Part shown: in pieces, positions 33,201 through 42,294 of the stretch
Layout of the letters: every line of letters begins with the position of its first letter
Position numbering within the stretch: the stretch's first letter is position 1
From: SIG607 sp045605385
Lineage (GTDB): Bacteria > Bacillota > Clostridia > Oscillospirales > Acutalibacteraceae
DNA: 64,000 bases
Direction: 5' to 3'
Assembly (NCBI GenBank): GCA_045605385.1
Contig: JAZUPW010000042.1
Span: 8,411-72,410, forward strand
Notes under the pieces: generated by a model
Told to the model about the DNA's origin: nothing
Seen by the model: only the letters and a program-made list of their open reading frames with translations
The model's database searches: none
Made by a program: the position numbers and the translations under genes

Positions 33201-34703
33201 ATGTATAATTATTTAAGTTTTTCTAACAGTATTGTGCTTTATTGGGATTTGCCTGATAACTATAAAAAAGGCAACACTTATATTATTTCGCAAAATGGCA
33301 ATAAGGTTGGCGAAACCGAAAGTTGCCATTTAAAAATAACAGATCTACAGCCGAACACAGAATATACATACAGTATTGCTATGTACGAAAACGGAAAGTG
33401 TGTAGAAAATATTGGTGAAATTATCTGCAAAACCGAGCCTGTAAGGAATAGAATTGACGTTACCAAAGCGCCTTATAATGCTATAGGTGACGGTAAGACT
33501 TTAAATACCGCCGCTTTACAGAAAGCACTTGACGATTGTAAAGAGGGTGAATGTGTTTACATTCCCGAAGGCGATTTTATGACAGGTTCGCTCTTTTTAC
33601 ACAGCAATATGGAACTTTATCTTGAAAAAGGAGCAATACTTCACGGTACTACTTCTTATACCGATTACGAACCAAAAATTAAAAGCCGTTTTGAAGGTCA
33701 CGAAATGATGACCTATGCAGGTCTTGTTAATGTTGGCGAACTTGAAAGAGAAAAAGGTTTTACTTGTGAAAACGTGCGTATTTGCGGTGAAGGTAAAATT
33801 TACGGCGGCGGTGTTGACCTTGCTAACAGCGTTATTGAGCGCGAAACCGTTCTTTTGAAAGATTATATGGAATCCTTGGGCGATAAAATTAAAGAATGTG
33901 AAACTTCTACTACAATTCAGGGCAGACTTCGTCCTCGCCTTATTAATATGAGTTGTGCTAAAAACGTTGTTATTGCGGGCATAGGCATTGAAAACGGCGC
34001 AAGTTGGAACGTTCACATGATTTACTCTGATAACATAGTTACATACGATTGCATTTTCCGTTCTGAAAAAGTATGGAACGGTGACGGTTGGGATCCCGAT
34101 TCTTCAACCAACTGTACACTTTTTGGAAGTCAGTTCTTTACAGGTGACGATGCCGTTGCAATTAAATCGGGCAAAAATCCCGAAGGTAACGTAATTAACC
34201 GACCAAGCGAACATATAAGAGTGTTTGACTGTATAAGCCACTTTGGACACGGAATTACTATAGGAAGCGAAATGTCGGGCGGTATTAACGATGTTCGTAT
34301 TTGGAACTGCGATATGCGTAATTCTGTTTTCGGAGTTGAAATTAAGGGTACTAAAAAGCGCGGCGGTTATGTTAGAAACGTTTACGTTAGAGGCTGTAAC
34401 GTTTGCAGAGTTTTAATGCATTCGGTTCCTTATAATGACGACGGTGAACCAGCACCTACCGTACCCGTTTTTGAAAACTGTGTGTTTGAAGATATGACAC
34501 TTACCGCAATTATGCGCAAGAAGGACAACACAACCGAATATTGTAATCCAATTGTTCTTTGCGGATTTGATGAACCGGGTCACTTTATTAAGAATGTTAA
34601 ATTTAAGAATATTGTAATTGATAATGGCGAATCCAGCGTAAGACAGGGAATTTTCTTACAGCGTTGCGAAGGTATTACTTTAGAAAACGTTTATTGCCGA
34701 TAA
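33201..34703 (+). CDS. Glycoside hydrolase family 28 (exo-polygalacturonase-like)
   Basis: 500 residues, no signal peptide, so cytoplasmic. An N-terminal fibronectin-type segment (about 1-85) precedes the beta-helix starting KAPYNAIGDGKTLNTAALQK. GH28 catalytic motifs are all present: GDGWDPDSSTNC (the NTD-equivalent Asp), GDDAVAIKSG, the HGITIGSEMSGG loop with GHG, and IKGTKKRGG. Intracellular GH28 enzymes process imported galacturonide or rhamnogalacturonide oligomers. Transcribed from its own promoter with a strong terminator following. Confidence 0.93.
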   Translation: MYNYLSFSNSIVLYWDLPDNYKKGNTYIISQNGNKVGETESCHLKITDLQPNTEYTYSIAMYENGKCVENIGEIICKTEPVRNRIDVTKAPYNAIGDGKTLNTAALQKALDDCKEGECVYIPEGDFMTGSLFLHSNMELYLEKGAILHGTTSYTDYEPKIKSRFEGHEMMTYAGLVNVGELEREKGFTCENVRICGEGKIYGGGVDLANSVIERETVLLKDYMESLGDKIKECETSTTIQGRLRPRLINMSCAKNVVIAGIGIENGASWNVHMIYSDNIVTYDCIFRSEKVWNGDGWDPDSSTNCTLFGSQFFTGDDAVAIKSGKNPEGNVINRPSEHIRVFDCISHFGHGITIGSEMSGGINDVRIWNCDMRNSVFGVEIKGTKKRGGYVRNVYVRGCNVCRVLMHSVPYNDDGEPAPTVPVFENCVFEDMTLTAIMRKKDNTTEYCNPIVLCGFDEPGHFIKNVKFKNIVIDNGESSVRQGIFLQRCEGITLENVYCR

Positions 34704-34709
34704 AATCAT

Positions 34710-34735
34710 AACCCGAGCCTTGACGGCTCGGGTTT
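34710..34735 (+). terminator. Terminator after GH28 gene
   Basis: AACCCGAGCC and GGCTCGGGTT form a perfect 10-bp stem around TTGAC followed by T-rich sequence. Confidence 0.85.
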
Positions 34736-34749
34736 AATAAGGAGAAAAG

Positions 34750-35391
34750 ATGTTTAGCGTAATTTTTGATATGGACGGAACGCTTTTAGATACACAGCGT
34801 ATATGTGTTCCTGCATGGGAGTATTCAGGACAACAGCAGGGTTTTTGCGGTGTAGGCGAACTTGTATACAATCTTTGCGGTGCAAACGAGGCAACTTGGA
34901 CAAAGTATTTGCTTGATAACTATCCCTCTATAGAAGAAGTAAAATTTAAAAAAGACGTGCGCGAATATATTGCCGAAAACGGTTCGGTTAAGTATATGAA
35001 CGGTGCATACGAACTGCTTGAGTTTTTTAAGAATCATAATATTAAAATGGCAATTGCTTCGGGTTCTTCAAAAGAAACTATTATGCATCATTTAAGCGAA
35101 GTTGGCGCAACACATTACTTTTCTGCTTTTGTGGGCGGTAAAGACGTAGAAAACGGCAAACCTGCGCCAGACGTATTTTTAAAGGCGGCAGAACTTTTAA
35201 ATGCAAAACCTGAGGACTGCTTTGTCTTTGAGGATTCACCGCAAGGTATAACTGCAGGCTTTAAAGCGGGAATGAAGTGTATTGGTGTTCCCGATATAGC
35301 AAAATTCAGTGATGAAATAAAACAAATGGAATATGCAGAACTGAAAAGTATTGATGAAGCTATTGAAATTTTCACAAAACTTTTAGATTGA
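34750..35391 (+). CDS. HAD-superfamily phosphatase (beta-phosphoglucomutase-like subfamily)
   Basis: 213 residues. Motif I is FDMDGTLLDT with the nucleophilic Asp, then ASGSSKETI for motif II, and motif III/IV GKPAPDVFLKAAELL with EDSPQGITAGFKAGMK. A helical cap domain occupies about residues 15-80. The enzyme dephosphorylates a small sugar or related phosphate; the specific one is unclear. It directly follows the GH28 gene, so it could serve a sugar-phosphate intermediate. AGGAG before the ATG. Confidence 0.9.
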   Translation: MFSVIFDMDGTLLDTQRICVPAWEYSGQQQGFCGVGELVYNLCGANEATWTKYLLDNYPSIEEVKFKKDVREYIAENGSVKYMNGAYELLEFFKNHNIKMAIASGSSKETIMHHLSEVGATHYFSAFVGGKDVENGKPAPDVFLKAAELLNAKPEDCFVFEDSPQGITAGFKAGMKCIGVPDIAKFSDEIKQMEYAELKSIDEAIEIFTKLLD

Positions 35392-35440
35392 AAATATTAT
35401 AATATTGTGATATAATTTATAAACATTTATTGAAAGGCAA

Positions 35441-36373
35441 ATGATAATGGTTTTTAACAGTATTTTAGAGGCTATGGGGAACACCCCTATTATAAAACTT
35501 AACAGAATGGTAGAAGAAAACTCTGCCGATATTTATGTTAAGTTTGAAGGGCTTAATGTCGGAGGCTCTATAAAAACAAGAACTGCATATAATATGATAC
35601 TTGATGCCGAAGAAAAAGGATTAATTAATAAGGATACAGTTATTGTTGAACCCACAAGCGGAAACCAAGGCATTGGTCTTGCTTTGGTTGGTGCCGTAAA
35701 GGGATATAAAGTTAAAATAATTATGCCCGATTCAGTGAGCGAAGAAAGAAGAAAACTTGTTAGGCATTACGGTGCTGAAGTTATTCTTGTTCACGACGCC
35801 GGCAATATTGGTCTATGTATTGAGGAATGTTTGCAATTAGCCCTTAAAATGAAGGCGGAAGATAAAAACGTATTTGTACCGCAACAATTTGAAAATCCTG
35901 CTAATCCTGCGGTTCAGAGAAGTGTAACGGGTAAGGAAATATTAGAACAGGTTAATGCGCCTATTCACGGTTTCTGTTCGGGAATTGGTACGGGTGGAAC
36001 AATTACGGGAATTGGAGAAACCTTAAAGGCGGCTAATCCTGATATGACAATATGGGCAGTTGAACCCGAAGATGCCGCAATTCTTTCGGGCGGTTCTATC
36101 GGCACTCACGTTCAAATGGGTATTGGTGACGGAATTATCCCTGAAATACTTAATCAGAATATTTACAATGACGTTTGCATTATAAGTGATGAAGAAGCAT
36201 TACAGACTTCTAAGGATTTGGCATCTAAAGAAGGTATAATGTGCGGTATAAGCAGCGGAACAAATGTTGCTGCCGCAATCAAACTTGCGAAAAAACTCGG
36301 CAAAGGAAAAACTGTGGTTACTGTGCTTCCCGATACAGCAGAACGCTATTTTTCTACTCCGCTATTCGAGTAA
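35441..36373 (+). CDS. Cysteine synthase-family PLP enzyme with atypical active-site motifs
   Basis: 310 residues from ATG 35441 (ATG 35447 is an alternative). Overall OASS/CBS fold: SILEAMGNTPIIKLNRM, the PLP-Lys in GGSIKTRTAYN, PTSGNQGIGLALVG, the glycine-rich PLP phosphate loop GIGTGGTITGIGETL, and VAVEPEDAAILSGG-like segment. The canonical Lys motif is SVKDR and the substrate loop TSGNTG; here the D is T and the T is Q. Such changes occur in diverged branches, so substrate may be O-acetylserine or another beta-leaving amino acid. It is followed by a LysR regulator. Confidence 0.8.
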   Translation: MIMVFNSILEAMGNTPIIKLNRMVEENSADIYVKFEGLNVGGSIKTRTAYNMILDAEEKGLINKDTVIVEPTSGNQGIGLALVGAVKGYKVKIIMPDSVSEERRKLVRHYGAEVILVHDAGNIGLCIEECLQLALKMKAEDKNVFVPQQFENPANPAVQRSVTGKEILEQVNAPIHGFCSGIGTGGTITGIGETLKAANPDMTIWAVEPEDAAILSGGSIGTHVQMGIGDGIIPEILNQNIYNDVCIISDEEALQTSKDLASKEGIMCGISSGTNVAAAIKLAKKLGKGKTVVTVLPDTAERYFSTPLFE

Positions 36374-36407
36374 TAACTCTTAATAAATTAAGAAAGGGGA
36401 ATGGGTT

Positions 36408-37313
36408 GTGAATTTAAAACAGTTTGAATATGTTTTAACATTAAATAAAGAAGGTTGCTTTTCAAAAGCGGCAGAGGTTCTTAATATTTCTCAACCCTCG
36501 CTTTCTCAATATATAAAGAAGTTGGAAAACGAACTCGGCGTTGTTCTTTTTAACAGAAACGGCGGTAATGTGCGTCTTACCGATGCCGGAAGAGTTTATG
36601 TTGAAGCAGGTAAAAAAATTCTTGATATAAAACGCGATATGGCACTGCAGTTTATAGATATAAACGAAAATAAAAAAGGAACTCTTACTATAGGAACTTC
36701 TCCCTACAGAAGTTCAGTAATGTTACCTTTTATTGCTAAAGAGTTTAAAAAACAATATCCTTTCATAACCTTTGCTATAGAAGAAGGTAATACAGCAGAA
36801 CTTATTGAGGCAACCATACGCGGTGAGTACGATTTGTCATTAACCGTGTTTGAACAGGATGTTTTGAATTTTAATTACGAAGTATTAACAGAAGAAGAAT
36901 TCGTGTTGGCTGTTCCTGCTTCGTTTAAAAAGTTTGATAGTGAATTTATACAGAATAGAAGATATAATGCCATAGATATAAATCAGCTTAACGGTATTGA
37001 TTTTGTAATGTTAAAAGATACGTTATTTATGCAAAGAACACTTAATGCTCTTGCAGAAAAGTATAATCTTAAGTTTGGTGTGTCTATTGTTGCAAACAGT
37101 ATCGAAGCACAGTTTGCTATGGTACGTAACGGTCTTGGTGTAGCACTTGTGCCTTCGGGAATTGAATCGCTTGCCGCTTCAAATGAGGTAGACTTCTATT
37201 CATTTAAACAGGAACTGCCTAAAAGAAAAGTTGTGGCAATTTGGCGTAAGGATAAAACACTAAGTAAAATTGAGGAAGATTTTTTAAGTTTAATTAAGAG
37301 TATAAACTCATAA
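36408..37313 (+). CDS. LysR-family transcriptional regulator (CysL/CbbR-like)
   Basis: 301 residues, GTG start after GAAAGGGG. Complete LysR protein: winged helix FEYVLTLNKEGCFSKAAEVL, NISQPSLSQYIKKLENELG and VLFNRNGG, then effector domain with LTIGTSPYRSSVMLPFIAKEF and GLGVALVPSGIESLA. It lies directly downstream of the cysteine-synthase-like gene, in the same direction, and is followed by a terminator, so it probably controls that gene and sulfur metabolism. The effector is not predictable. Confidence 0.88.
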   Translation: MNLKQFEYVLTLNKEGCFSKAAEVLNISQPSLSQYIKKLENELGVVLFNRNGGNVRLTDAGRVYVEAGKKILDIKRDMALQFIDINENKKGTLTIGTSPYRSSVMLPFIAKEFKKQYPFITFAIEEGNTAELIEATIRGEYDLSLTVFEQDVLNFNYEVLTEEEFVLAVPASFKKFDSEFIQNRRYNAIDINQLNGIDFVMLKDTLFMQRTLNALAEKYNLKFGVSIVANSIEAQFAMVRNGLGVALVPSGIESLAASNEVDFYSFKQELPKRKVVAIWRKDKTLSKIEEDFLSLIKSINS

Positions 37314-37347
37314 AAAGAAAAAAATTTCGATTTTTTTCTTTTTTTTA
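37314..37347 (+). terminator. Terminator after LysR gene
   Basis: AAAAGAAAAAAAT and ATTTTTTTCTTTT are inverse complements around TTCG, with further T residues; weak A/T stem but perfectly symmetric. Confidence 0.6.
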
Positions 37348-37348
37348 C

Positions 37349-37376
37349 TTGACACATAACCAAAAAGTTATATAAT
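37349..37376 (+). promoter_or_regulatory. Promoter of the TRAP-type transporter operon
   Basis: TTGACA at 37349-37354 and TATAAT at 37371-37376 with a 16-nt spacer, about 38 nt upstream of the permease start. Confidence 0.75.
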
Positions 37377-37413
37377 ATATTGCGTAAAGATTATATTAAA
37401 AGAGAGATTAAAT

Positions 37414-38772
37414 ATGCCATCAGCTTTACTTTATCTTGGTATAATGTTATTTGTAATTGTAATATGGTTTATGCTGTTAAAGCGTCCTGTGTACGAGGCT
37501 ATACTTATTAGTTTCATCGTATTACTTACAGTTACAAGCACTTGGTCTAACATGGGCAGTTACATAGATAAGGCGTTATCAACTTCACTGCTTTACTCAA
37601 TGACAGCTTTTGTTGCTATGTCAATTATTCTTACAAAAACAAAGGTAATTGACGGATGTGTTGCGGTTATTCTTGCTTTACTTGGCAGGGTAACAGGCGG
37701 CGCGGGTTACGTATCGGTTATTTCTTCTGCATTTATGGGTGCTTTATCAGGAAGCGGCCCCGGTAACGTTATGGCAACGGGTGCTATAACTATTCCTGCT
37801 ATGAAAAAGGCAGGTTTTCCTGCAGAATTGGCTGCTAATATTGAAAGTAACGCAAGTTATATGGGTAATATGATACCGCCTTCTTCAAATATCGTGGCGG
37901 CTCTTGGCGCATTTACAGCGCTTTATCCTACGCTTAACATTTCTACTGGTCAGTTTTGGATAATTCTTTGGGGAATTTCGATTTGGTTTATTCTTCAGCG
38001 TGTTTTAATGGTTTGGGGTTTTTGTAAGTATTACAAAGTAAGACCAATGGATAAAGAAGATGTTCCGAATTTAAAACTGGTTTTAAAAGAAAACTGGAAA
38101 GGTCTTTTCTTACCTATAATTATTTTCTTGCCTTTTTTACTTGACTATTTATTTAAAGATAATTTCTTTACACAGCGACTCGGTGAACAAGGCGCTAAAT
38201 ATATGTCAAGTTCAATGCTTCTGTTTATTCCCGGCATTGCTGCAATATATTCTTGTCTTATTGTTAAGGATAAAAAGAGTGTAACTCCTAAAAACATTGC
38301 CAAAATGTTTGCAACCAGCGTAAAATCAATTGCACCCGCTATTGGTGTTTGTATAATTGGCTATATGGTTGGCGCACTATTTAATGACTTAAACGTTGCC
38401 GAAGAAATGCAGAACTTTATTATGAACGTTAATTTTAACAGATTCGGTTTAGTAACGTTTATTTGTGTTGTTACATGTTTCCTTGGAATGGTAATTCCGG
38501 GTTCTTCGCTTGTAGTAATTTTCGGTCCTGTATTTATAACTACACTTGCTTCTGTTGGTGTAAACCCGTTACTCGCAGCGGCTATGCTTCCTTGTATATG
38601 CGGTGTTATGTGCGGTATTACGCCTCCGCTTGGACTTGGTATGTATGCGGGTATGTCACTTGCTGAATCAGATTTTTCTAAAACCTTTAAAAACAACTTG
38701 TGGTGGGTTGCGGCTCAGTTTATCTTAGAAGTTGTTGTTTTAATGGGTTGGTTACCTATTTTAGGTCTGTAA
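37414..38772 (+). CDS. TRAP-type transporter large permease subunit (DctM-like)
   Basis: 452 residues with about 12 hydrophobic segments. DctM markers: AFMGALSGSGPGNVMATGAI, SYMGNMIPPSSNIVAAL, PGSSLVVIFGPVFITTLAS and CGVMCGITPPLGLGMYAGMSLA. TRAP carriers import organic acids using a Na+ gradient and normally need a periplasmic DctP protein, which is not encoded nearby. The adjacent 91-residue protein may be a reduced DctQ. Substrate unknown. Confidence 0.85.
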   Translation: MPSALLYLGIMLFVIVIWFMLLKRPVYEAILISFIVLLTVTSTWSNMGSYIDKALSTSLLYSMTAFVAMSIILTKTKVIDGCVAVILALLGRVTGGAGYVSVISSAFMGALSGSGPGNVMATGAITIPAMKKAGFPAELAANIESNASYMGNMIPPSSNIVAALGAFTALYPTLNISTGQFWIILWGISIWFILQRVLMVWGFCKYYKVRPMDKEDVPNLKLVLKENWKGLFLPIIIFLPFLLDYLFKDNFFTQRLGEQGAKYMSSSMLLFIPGIAAIYSCLIVKDKKSVTPKNIAKMFATSVKSIAPAIGVCIIGYMVGALFNDLNVAEEMQNFIMNVNFNRFGLVTFICVVTCFLGMVIPGSSLVVIFGPVFITTLASVGVNPLLAAAMLPCICGVMCGITPPLGLGMYAGMSLAESDFSKTFKNNLWWVAAQFILEVVVLMGWLPILGL

Positions 38773-38785
38773 GGAGGGCTGTACC

Positions 38786-39061
38786 GTGAAAGAAATTTTA
38801 AAGAAAATAACTAACGTTTGTAAAAGTATTTTTGGCTACAGTATTATGCTGTGTCTGCTTTTGGGCGGTATGACCTTTTTTGGCTATATAGTTGCAATAA
38901 TAATTGGCGGAGATACTGCCGCCGCTATTTGCACATTCCTTTATAAGCAGTTTTTGCCAATAATTATTTATGTGAGTACAATTACCGTTTTATTTGGTAT
39001 TATAACTATGTATTTTGCGGGCGAAAAAGAATTAGTTGCCGAAAAGAAAAAGAAAAAATAA
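38786..39061 (+). CDS. Small membrane protein, DctQ-like partner
   Basis: 91 residues with two or three hydrophobic segments (FGYSIMLCLLLGGMTFFGYI, then CTFLYKQFLPIIIYVSTITV) and a very basic C-terminus (EKKKKKK-like). GTG start, preceded by AGGAGGG. It is 13 nt after the TRAP large subunit and is most likely the small integral subunit, although it is shorter than typical 150-180 residue DctQ proteins. Confidence 0.5.
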   Translation: MKEILKKITNVCKSIFGYSIMLCLLLGGMTFFGYIVAIIIGGDTAAAICTFLYKQFLPIIIYVSTITVLFGIITMYFAGEKELVAEKKKKK

Positions 39062-39139
39062 ATTCAATAATAGCAATTATGCAGAAAACTTTTTTAAGAA
39101 TTAAATGAAATGTTCTTTTTGAAAATTTAAATAAAAGCA

Positions 39140-39222
39140 TTGAAATTTATATAAAAATGTGGTAATATTTTTATTAGATGTAAAATGCGTATAAAGGCGC
39201 TTGAATATCAGGCGTCTTTTTT
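39140..39222 (+). promoter_or_regulatory. Promoter and hairpin leader of the NSS transporter
   Basis: TTGAAA at 39140-39145 and TAATAT at 39163-39168, 17 nt apart. In the leader AGGCGC (39195-39200) pairs with GCGTCT (39212-39217), followed by six T residues before the ribosome site at about 39234. It resembles an intrinsic terminator inside the leader, possible attenuation. Confidence 0.4.
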
Positions 39223-39247
39223 ATGTGAAAGTTTAGGAGAATTAAAT

Positions 39248-40603
39248 ATGACTGAAAATAGAGGTAGTTTTACCGGTAAAATAGGTTTTGTACTTGCTGC
39301 GGCGGGTTCTGCAGTAGGGCTTGGCAATATCTGGCGCTTTCCTTATCTTGCCGCAAAATACGGCGGAGGTATTTTTCTGCTTGTCTATATTCTTTTGGCT
39401 TTGACCTTCGGCTTTGCTTTAATGGTTGCTGAAATTGCAATAGTCAGAAAAACAGGTTTAAGTCCAATAGGTGCATATACAACTTTGCATAAAAAATTCA
39501 GTTTTATAGGTTATATTGCGGCACTTGTTCCTGCGGTAATATTGCCGTATTATTCGGTTATAGGCGGTTGGGTTCTTAAATATGCTTCTGTTTTTATTAT
39601 GGGAAATAATAAAGCGGCGGCAGATGATGGCTTCTTCCCCAGTTTTATTTCAATTGTCGGTGAACCTGTTGTCTGGTTCTTAATTTACATTACCGCTACT
39701 GCATTGGTTGTTTTATTCGGTGTTGAAAAGGGTATTGAAAAGGTAAGTAAAATTATGATGCCTATTCTTATTGTCCTTTCAATTGCTATTGCCGTTTATT
39801 GTCTGTTTATGCCGGGTGCATTAGATGGTCTTAAGTATTATTTATTGCCCGATTTTTCAAAATTTTCCATTAAAACTGTATTAGCTGCTATGGGACAGCT
39901 TTTCTATTCGATGTCACTTGCTATGGGTATTATGATTACTTACGGCTCTTATATGAAAAAAGACGTAAGCATTGAGTCTTCTGTTAAGCAAATTGAACTG
40001 TTTGACACGGGAATTGCATTTCTTGCAGGTCTTATGATTATTCCTTCGGTATTCGCTTTCTCTGGCGGAACTCCCGAAGCGTTAGGTAAAGGCCCAAGCC
40101 TTATGTTTGTTACCTTGCCAAAGGTTTTTGATAGTATGATAGGCGGCAGAATTGTTGGTATTGCCTTTTTTGTTATGGTGCTTTTTGCCGCGCTTACTTC
40201 TTCAATTTCGCTTATGGAAACGGTTGTGTCAGTTATAAGCGACAGATTTAAAACAAGCAGAAAGTTAAGTTGTGCTATTGTTTACTTGTTCAGTATAGCA
40301 TTAGGTCTTCCGTCTTGTCTTGGATATAGTATCTGGAGTAATGTGAAAATTATCGGTATGCAGATTCTTGATTTCTTCGATTTCATAACCAACAGTGTTA
40401 CAATGCCAATTCTTGCTATTTTGACCTGTGTATTTATAGGCTTTATAATTAAACCTAAAACATTAAGCGAAGAAGTTGAAGTTACAGGTCCTTTCAAACG
40501 TAAAAAACTGTTTGAAGTAATGATAAAGTATATAGCGCCTATTTGCATTCTCTTTATTCTTATTTCTTCGGTACTTGATGCTTTTGGTATATTTAAAATT
40601 TAA
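39248..40603 (+). CDS. Sodium-dependent neurotransmitter-symporter (NSS) family transporter
   Basis: ATG 39248, with TTAGGAG upstream, gives 451 residues; the frame extends to 39185 without a site. LeuT-fold motifs: GFVLAAAGSAVGLGNIWRFP with Na+ sites, LAAKYGGGIFLLVYILLALT, YGSYMKKDVSIE, FDSMIGGRIVG and ALTSSISLMETVVSVI. About 12 membrane segments. It imports an amino acid or similar solute with Na+. It is a single transcription unit ending in a strong terminator. Confidence 0.93.
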   Translation: MTENRGSFTGKIGFVLAAAGSAVGLGNIWRFPYLAAKYGGGIFLLVYILLALTFGFALMVAEIAIVRKTGLSPIGAYTTLHKKFSFIGYIAALVPAVILPYYSVIGGWVLKYASVFIMGNNKAAADDGFFPSFISIVGEPVVWFLIYITATALVVLFGVEKGIEKVSKIMMPILIVLSIAIAVYCLFMPGALDGLKYYLLPDFSKFSIKTVLAAMGQLFYSMSLAMGIMITYGSYMKKDVSIESSVKQIELFDTGIAFLAGLMIIPSVFAFSGGTPEALGKGPSLMFVTLPKVFDSMIGGRIVGIAFFVMVLFAALTSSISLMETVVSVISDRFKTSRKLSCAIVYLFSIALGLPSCLGYSIWSNVKIIGMQILDFFDFITNSVTMPILAILTCVFIGFIIKPKTLSEEVEVTGPFKRKKLFEVMIKYIAPICILFILISSVLDAFGIFKI

Positions 40604-40608
40604 AAATT

Positions 40609-40636
40609 ACAGCTCGGTATAAGCCGAGCTGTTTTT
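40609..40636. terminator. Terminator between NSS transporter and convergent membrane gene
   Basis: ACAGCTCGG and CCGAGCTGT form a 9-bp stem around TATAAG with T-rich sequence on the plus side and A-rich sequence upstream, so it can serve both directions. Confidence 0.8.
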
Positions 40637-40638
40637 AT

Positions 40639-41043
40639 TTAGTCATCGCAATCAGTTGCCTGTCTTACAACGCAGACCGAAGCGGTAAGAGTTAAGGTAG
40701 TAAAAAGTAAAAGAGCGCCTGTAATAATAGCACCTAAAATGCTTGTGGCGGCAAACGTGAATGCCAAAAGAATAATACCTGTTATAAGAGAGCCAACAAC
40801 ACCCGTTAAAATTGTATTAAGTGCCAAACAACGGCAAGCACCCGTACAACTGCGTAAAGCGCAGGAAGCTAACAATGTTACTGCTAAATATGCAGCAGCA
40901 AGTATAAGTGCGGCAATAACAAAAATAGGCGCAACAGTTACGGCTCCTGTAATTACAAGTATTGTTGTAACAACACCTACAATAATGCTTAATATTACCG
41001 ATAACAGGGTGCAATAGTTTTTACAGCAAAACAAATCTGTCAT
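40639..41043 (-). CDS. Small Cys-rich membrane protein, unknown function
   Basis: 134 residues, ATG 41043 with GGAGGTG upstream. Four hydrophobic helices alternate with short loops holding Cys residues (CCKNYC at the N-terminus, CALRSCTGACRC in the middle, CVVRQATDCDD at the end). It resembles uncharacterised clostridial membrane proteins I cannot name. Transcribed alone and convergent to the transporter. Confidence 0.6.
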   Translation of the reverse strand: MTDLFCCKNYCTLLSVILSIIVGVVTTILVITGAVTVAPIFVIAALILAAAYLAVTLLASCALRSCTGACRCLALNTILTGVVGSLITGIILLAFTFAATSILGAIITGALLLFTTLTLTASVCVVRQATDCDD

Positions 41044-41096
41044 TATTTTTCACCTCCACTACATTATATGCTAATACTTTGCGTTGGGCAAAAAGT

Positions 41097-41126
41097 AACC
41101 CCTATCTCCATAAGAAGATAGGGGTT
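41097..41126 (-). terminator. Terminator downstream of the LCP gene
   Basis: AACCCCTATCT and AGATAGGGGTT form an 11-bp stem; on the minus strand it is followed by ACTTTTTG, directly after the LCP gene stop. Confidence 0.8.
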
Positions 41127-41130
41127 AAAA

Positions 41131-42294
41131 TTAATCTGTTACAGGTTCGTAGAACAGTTCAAGCACTAATTCAAACAGTTTTGTTTCATCGGGATGAAAT
41201 TCGGCAAGTCCTTCTTCGCCAATGAACTGTTCGCCCTCTAATTTTCTGAATTCAAGTTCAACGTTATTTCGGTTGCTGAAAACAGAAGAAGTGATAAAGG
41301 TGATTTTGTTCGGTGATAAATTTGAAACAGTTTCTTTAGCAAACATATTGAAAAGCGAAACAGGGAAACTAATATCTGTTTTTGTTTTATTTATCGCTGC
41401 TTCAACAAGACCGGATAAGAAGTTCATTTGACGTTCCATTCTTAAATAACTTGAATCGGCATTGTTTCCGCGGTATTTAAGAAAAGGCAATACGTTGTCG
41501 GATGTAAGTTTATTTGGAACATCTTTTTCAAATTTATAAACCGTAGCATAGTTAGCCTTGGTGGCTTCAAATGATTCGTTAGAAACAACGCTGAATTCAC
41601 CGAAAACATTAGTTAATTTTTCTATTAATGAATAATCTGCTGAAAGGTAAGTGTTTACAGGCATACCAAGTAAAAGTTCACAAACCGCTTTTACTGTGTT
41701 TTCACAGCTTAATTCTCTGCCGTCACCGTAAGCGTAAGCTAAACAAATCTGTTTTTCTTCGGTTTTAATAAATTCGCCGCCTGTGGAATATATATCAATG
41801 CCGGTTATGGTATCACGCGGAATAGCGGTTATAAAAGTTTTTCCTGTTTTAGTGTCAACAGTAACAAGCATAATTGTATCGGCTTGTCCGTTAGTACCGT
41901 AAGAACCGTTTTCAGTAAGTTCTTCGCGGTCTATACCCATAAACAGCATTCCGGTAACATCCTGATTATATTCATAAAGAACGCCGTTGTAAAGAATGGT
42001 AGAGTCGCCGTAAATGATAGCATCTTCATTATTAGGATCAATATTTACATCTTTATTCAGAAGTTTGCCTTTACCTAAAAAACCTAATATAAATAGCGAA
42101 GTGACAACCATTGCAATAACAACGCATAATGAAATGAAGGTAATAAATAATCCTTTTTTCATTTTACGCTTTTGGTTACTTTTCTTAGCGTCTTTTTTCC
42201 AGTTATCCGATTCTGCTTTGTCGAAAGATTGTGTTAAAAACGATTCGTTTTCTTCTTTTGAATTGTTGTCCTGATTATTTGGTGTGGATGTCAT
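41131..42294 (-). CDS. LytR-CpsA-Psr (LCP) family cell-wall glycopolymer ligase
   Basis: ATG 42294 follows AAGGAG; the first TTG at 42297 is less likely. 387 residues. Cytoplasmic N-terminus of about 50 residues, a membrane helix GLFITFISLCVVIAMVV, then the LCP domain with FMGIDREELT, NGQADTIMLVTVDTKTGKTF, ITAIPRDT (key Arg-Asp) and LKYRGNNADSSYLRMERQ with the conserved Arg. LCP enzymes attach teichoic or capsular polymers to peptidoglycan. The start overlaps the sortase gene end. Confidence 0.92.
   Translation of the reverse strand: MTSTPNNQDNNSKEENESFLTQSFDKAESDNWKKDAKKSNQKRKMKKGLFITFISLCVVIAMVVTSLFILGFLGKGKLLNKDVNIDPNNEDAIIYGDSTILYNGVLYEYNQDVTGMLFMGIDREELTENGSYGTNGQADTIMLVTVDTKTGKTFITAIPRDTITGIDIYSTGGEFIKTEEKQICLAYAYGDGRELSCENTVKAVCELLLGMPVNTYLSADYSLIEKLTNVFGEFSVVSNESFEATKANYATVYKFEKDVPNKLTSDNVLPFLKYRGNNADSSYLRMERQMNFLSGLVEAAINKTKTDISFPVSLFNMFAKETVSNLSPNKITFITSSVFSNRNNVELEFRKLEGEQFIGEEGLAEFHPDETKLFELVLELFYEPVTD

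Noticed and set aside
40739..41017. Plus-strand ORF opposite the small membrane protein
   Set aside because: Shadow frame of the minus-strand gene, which has a strong GGAGGTG site.
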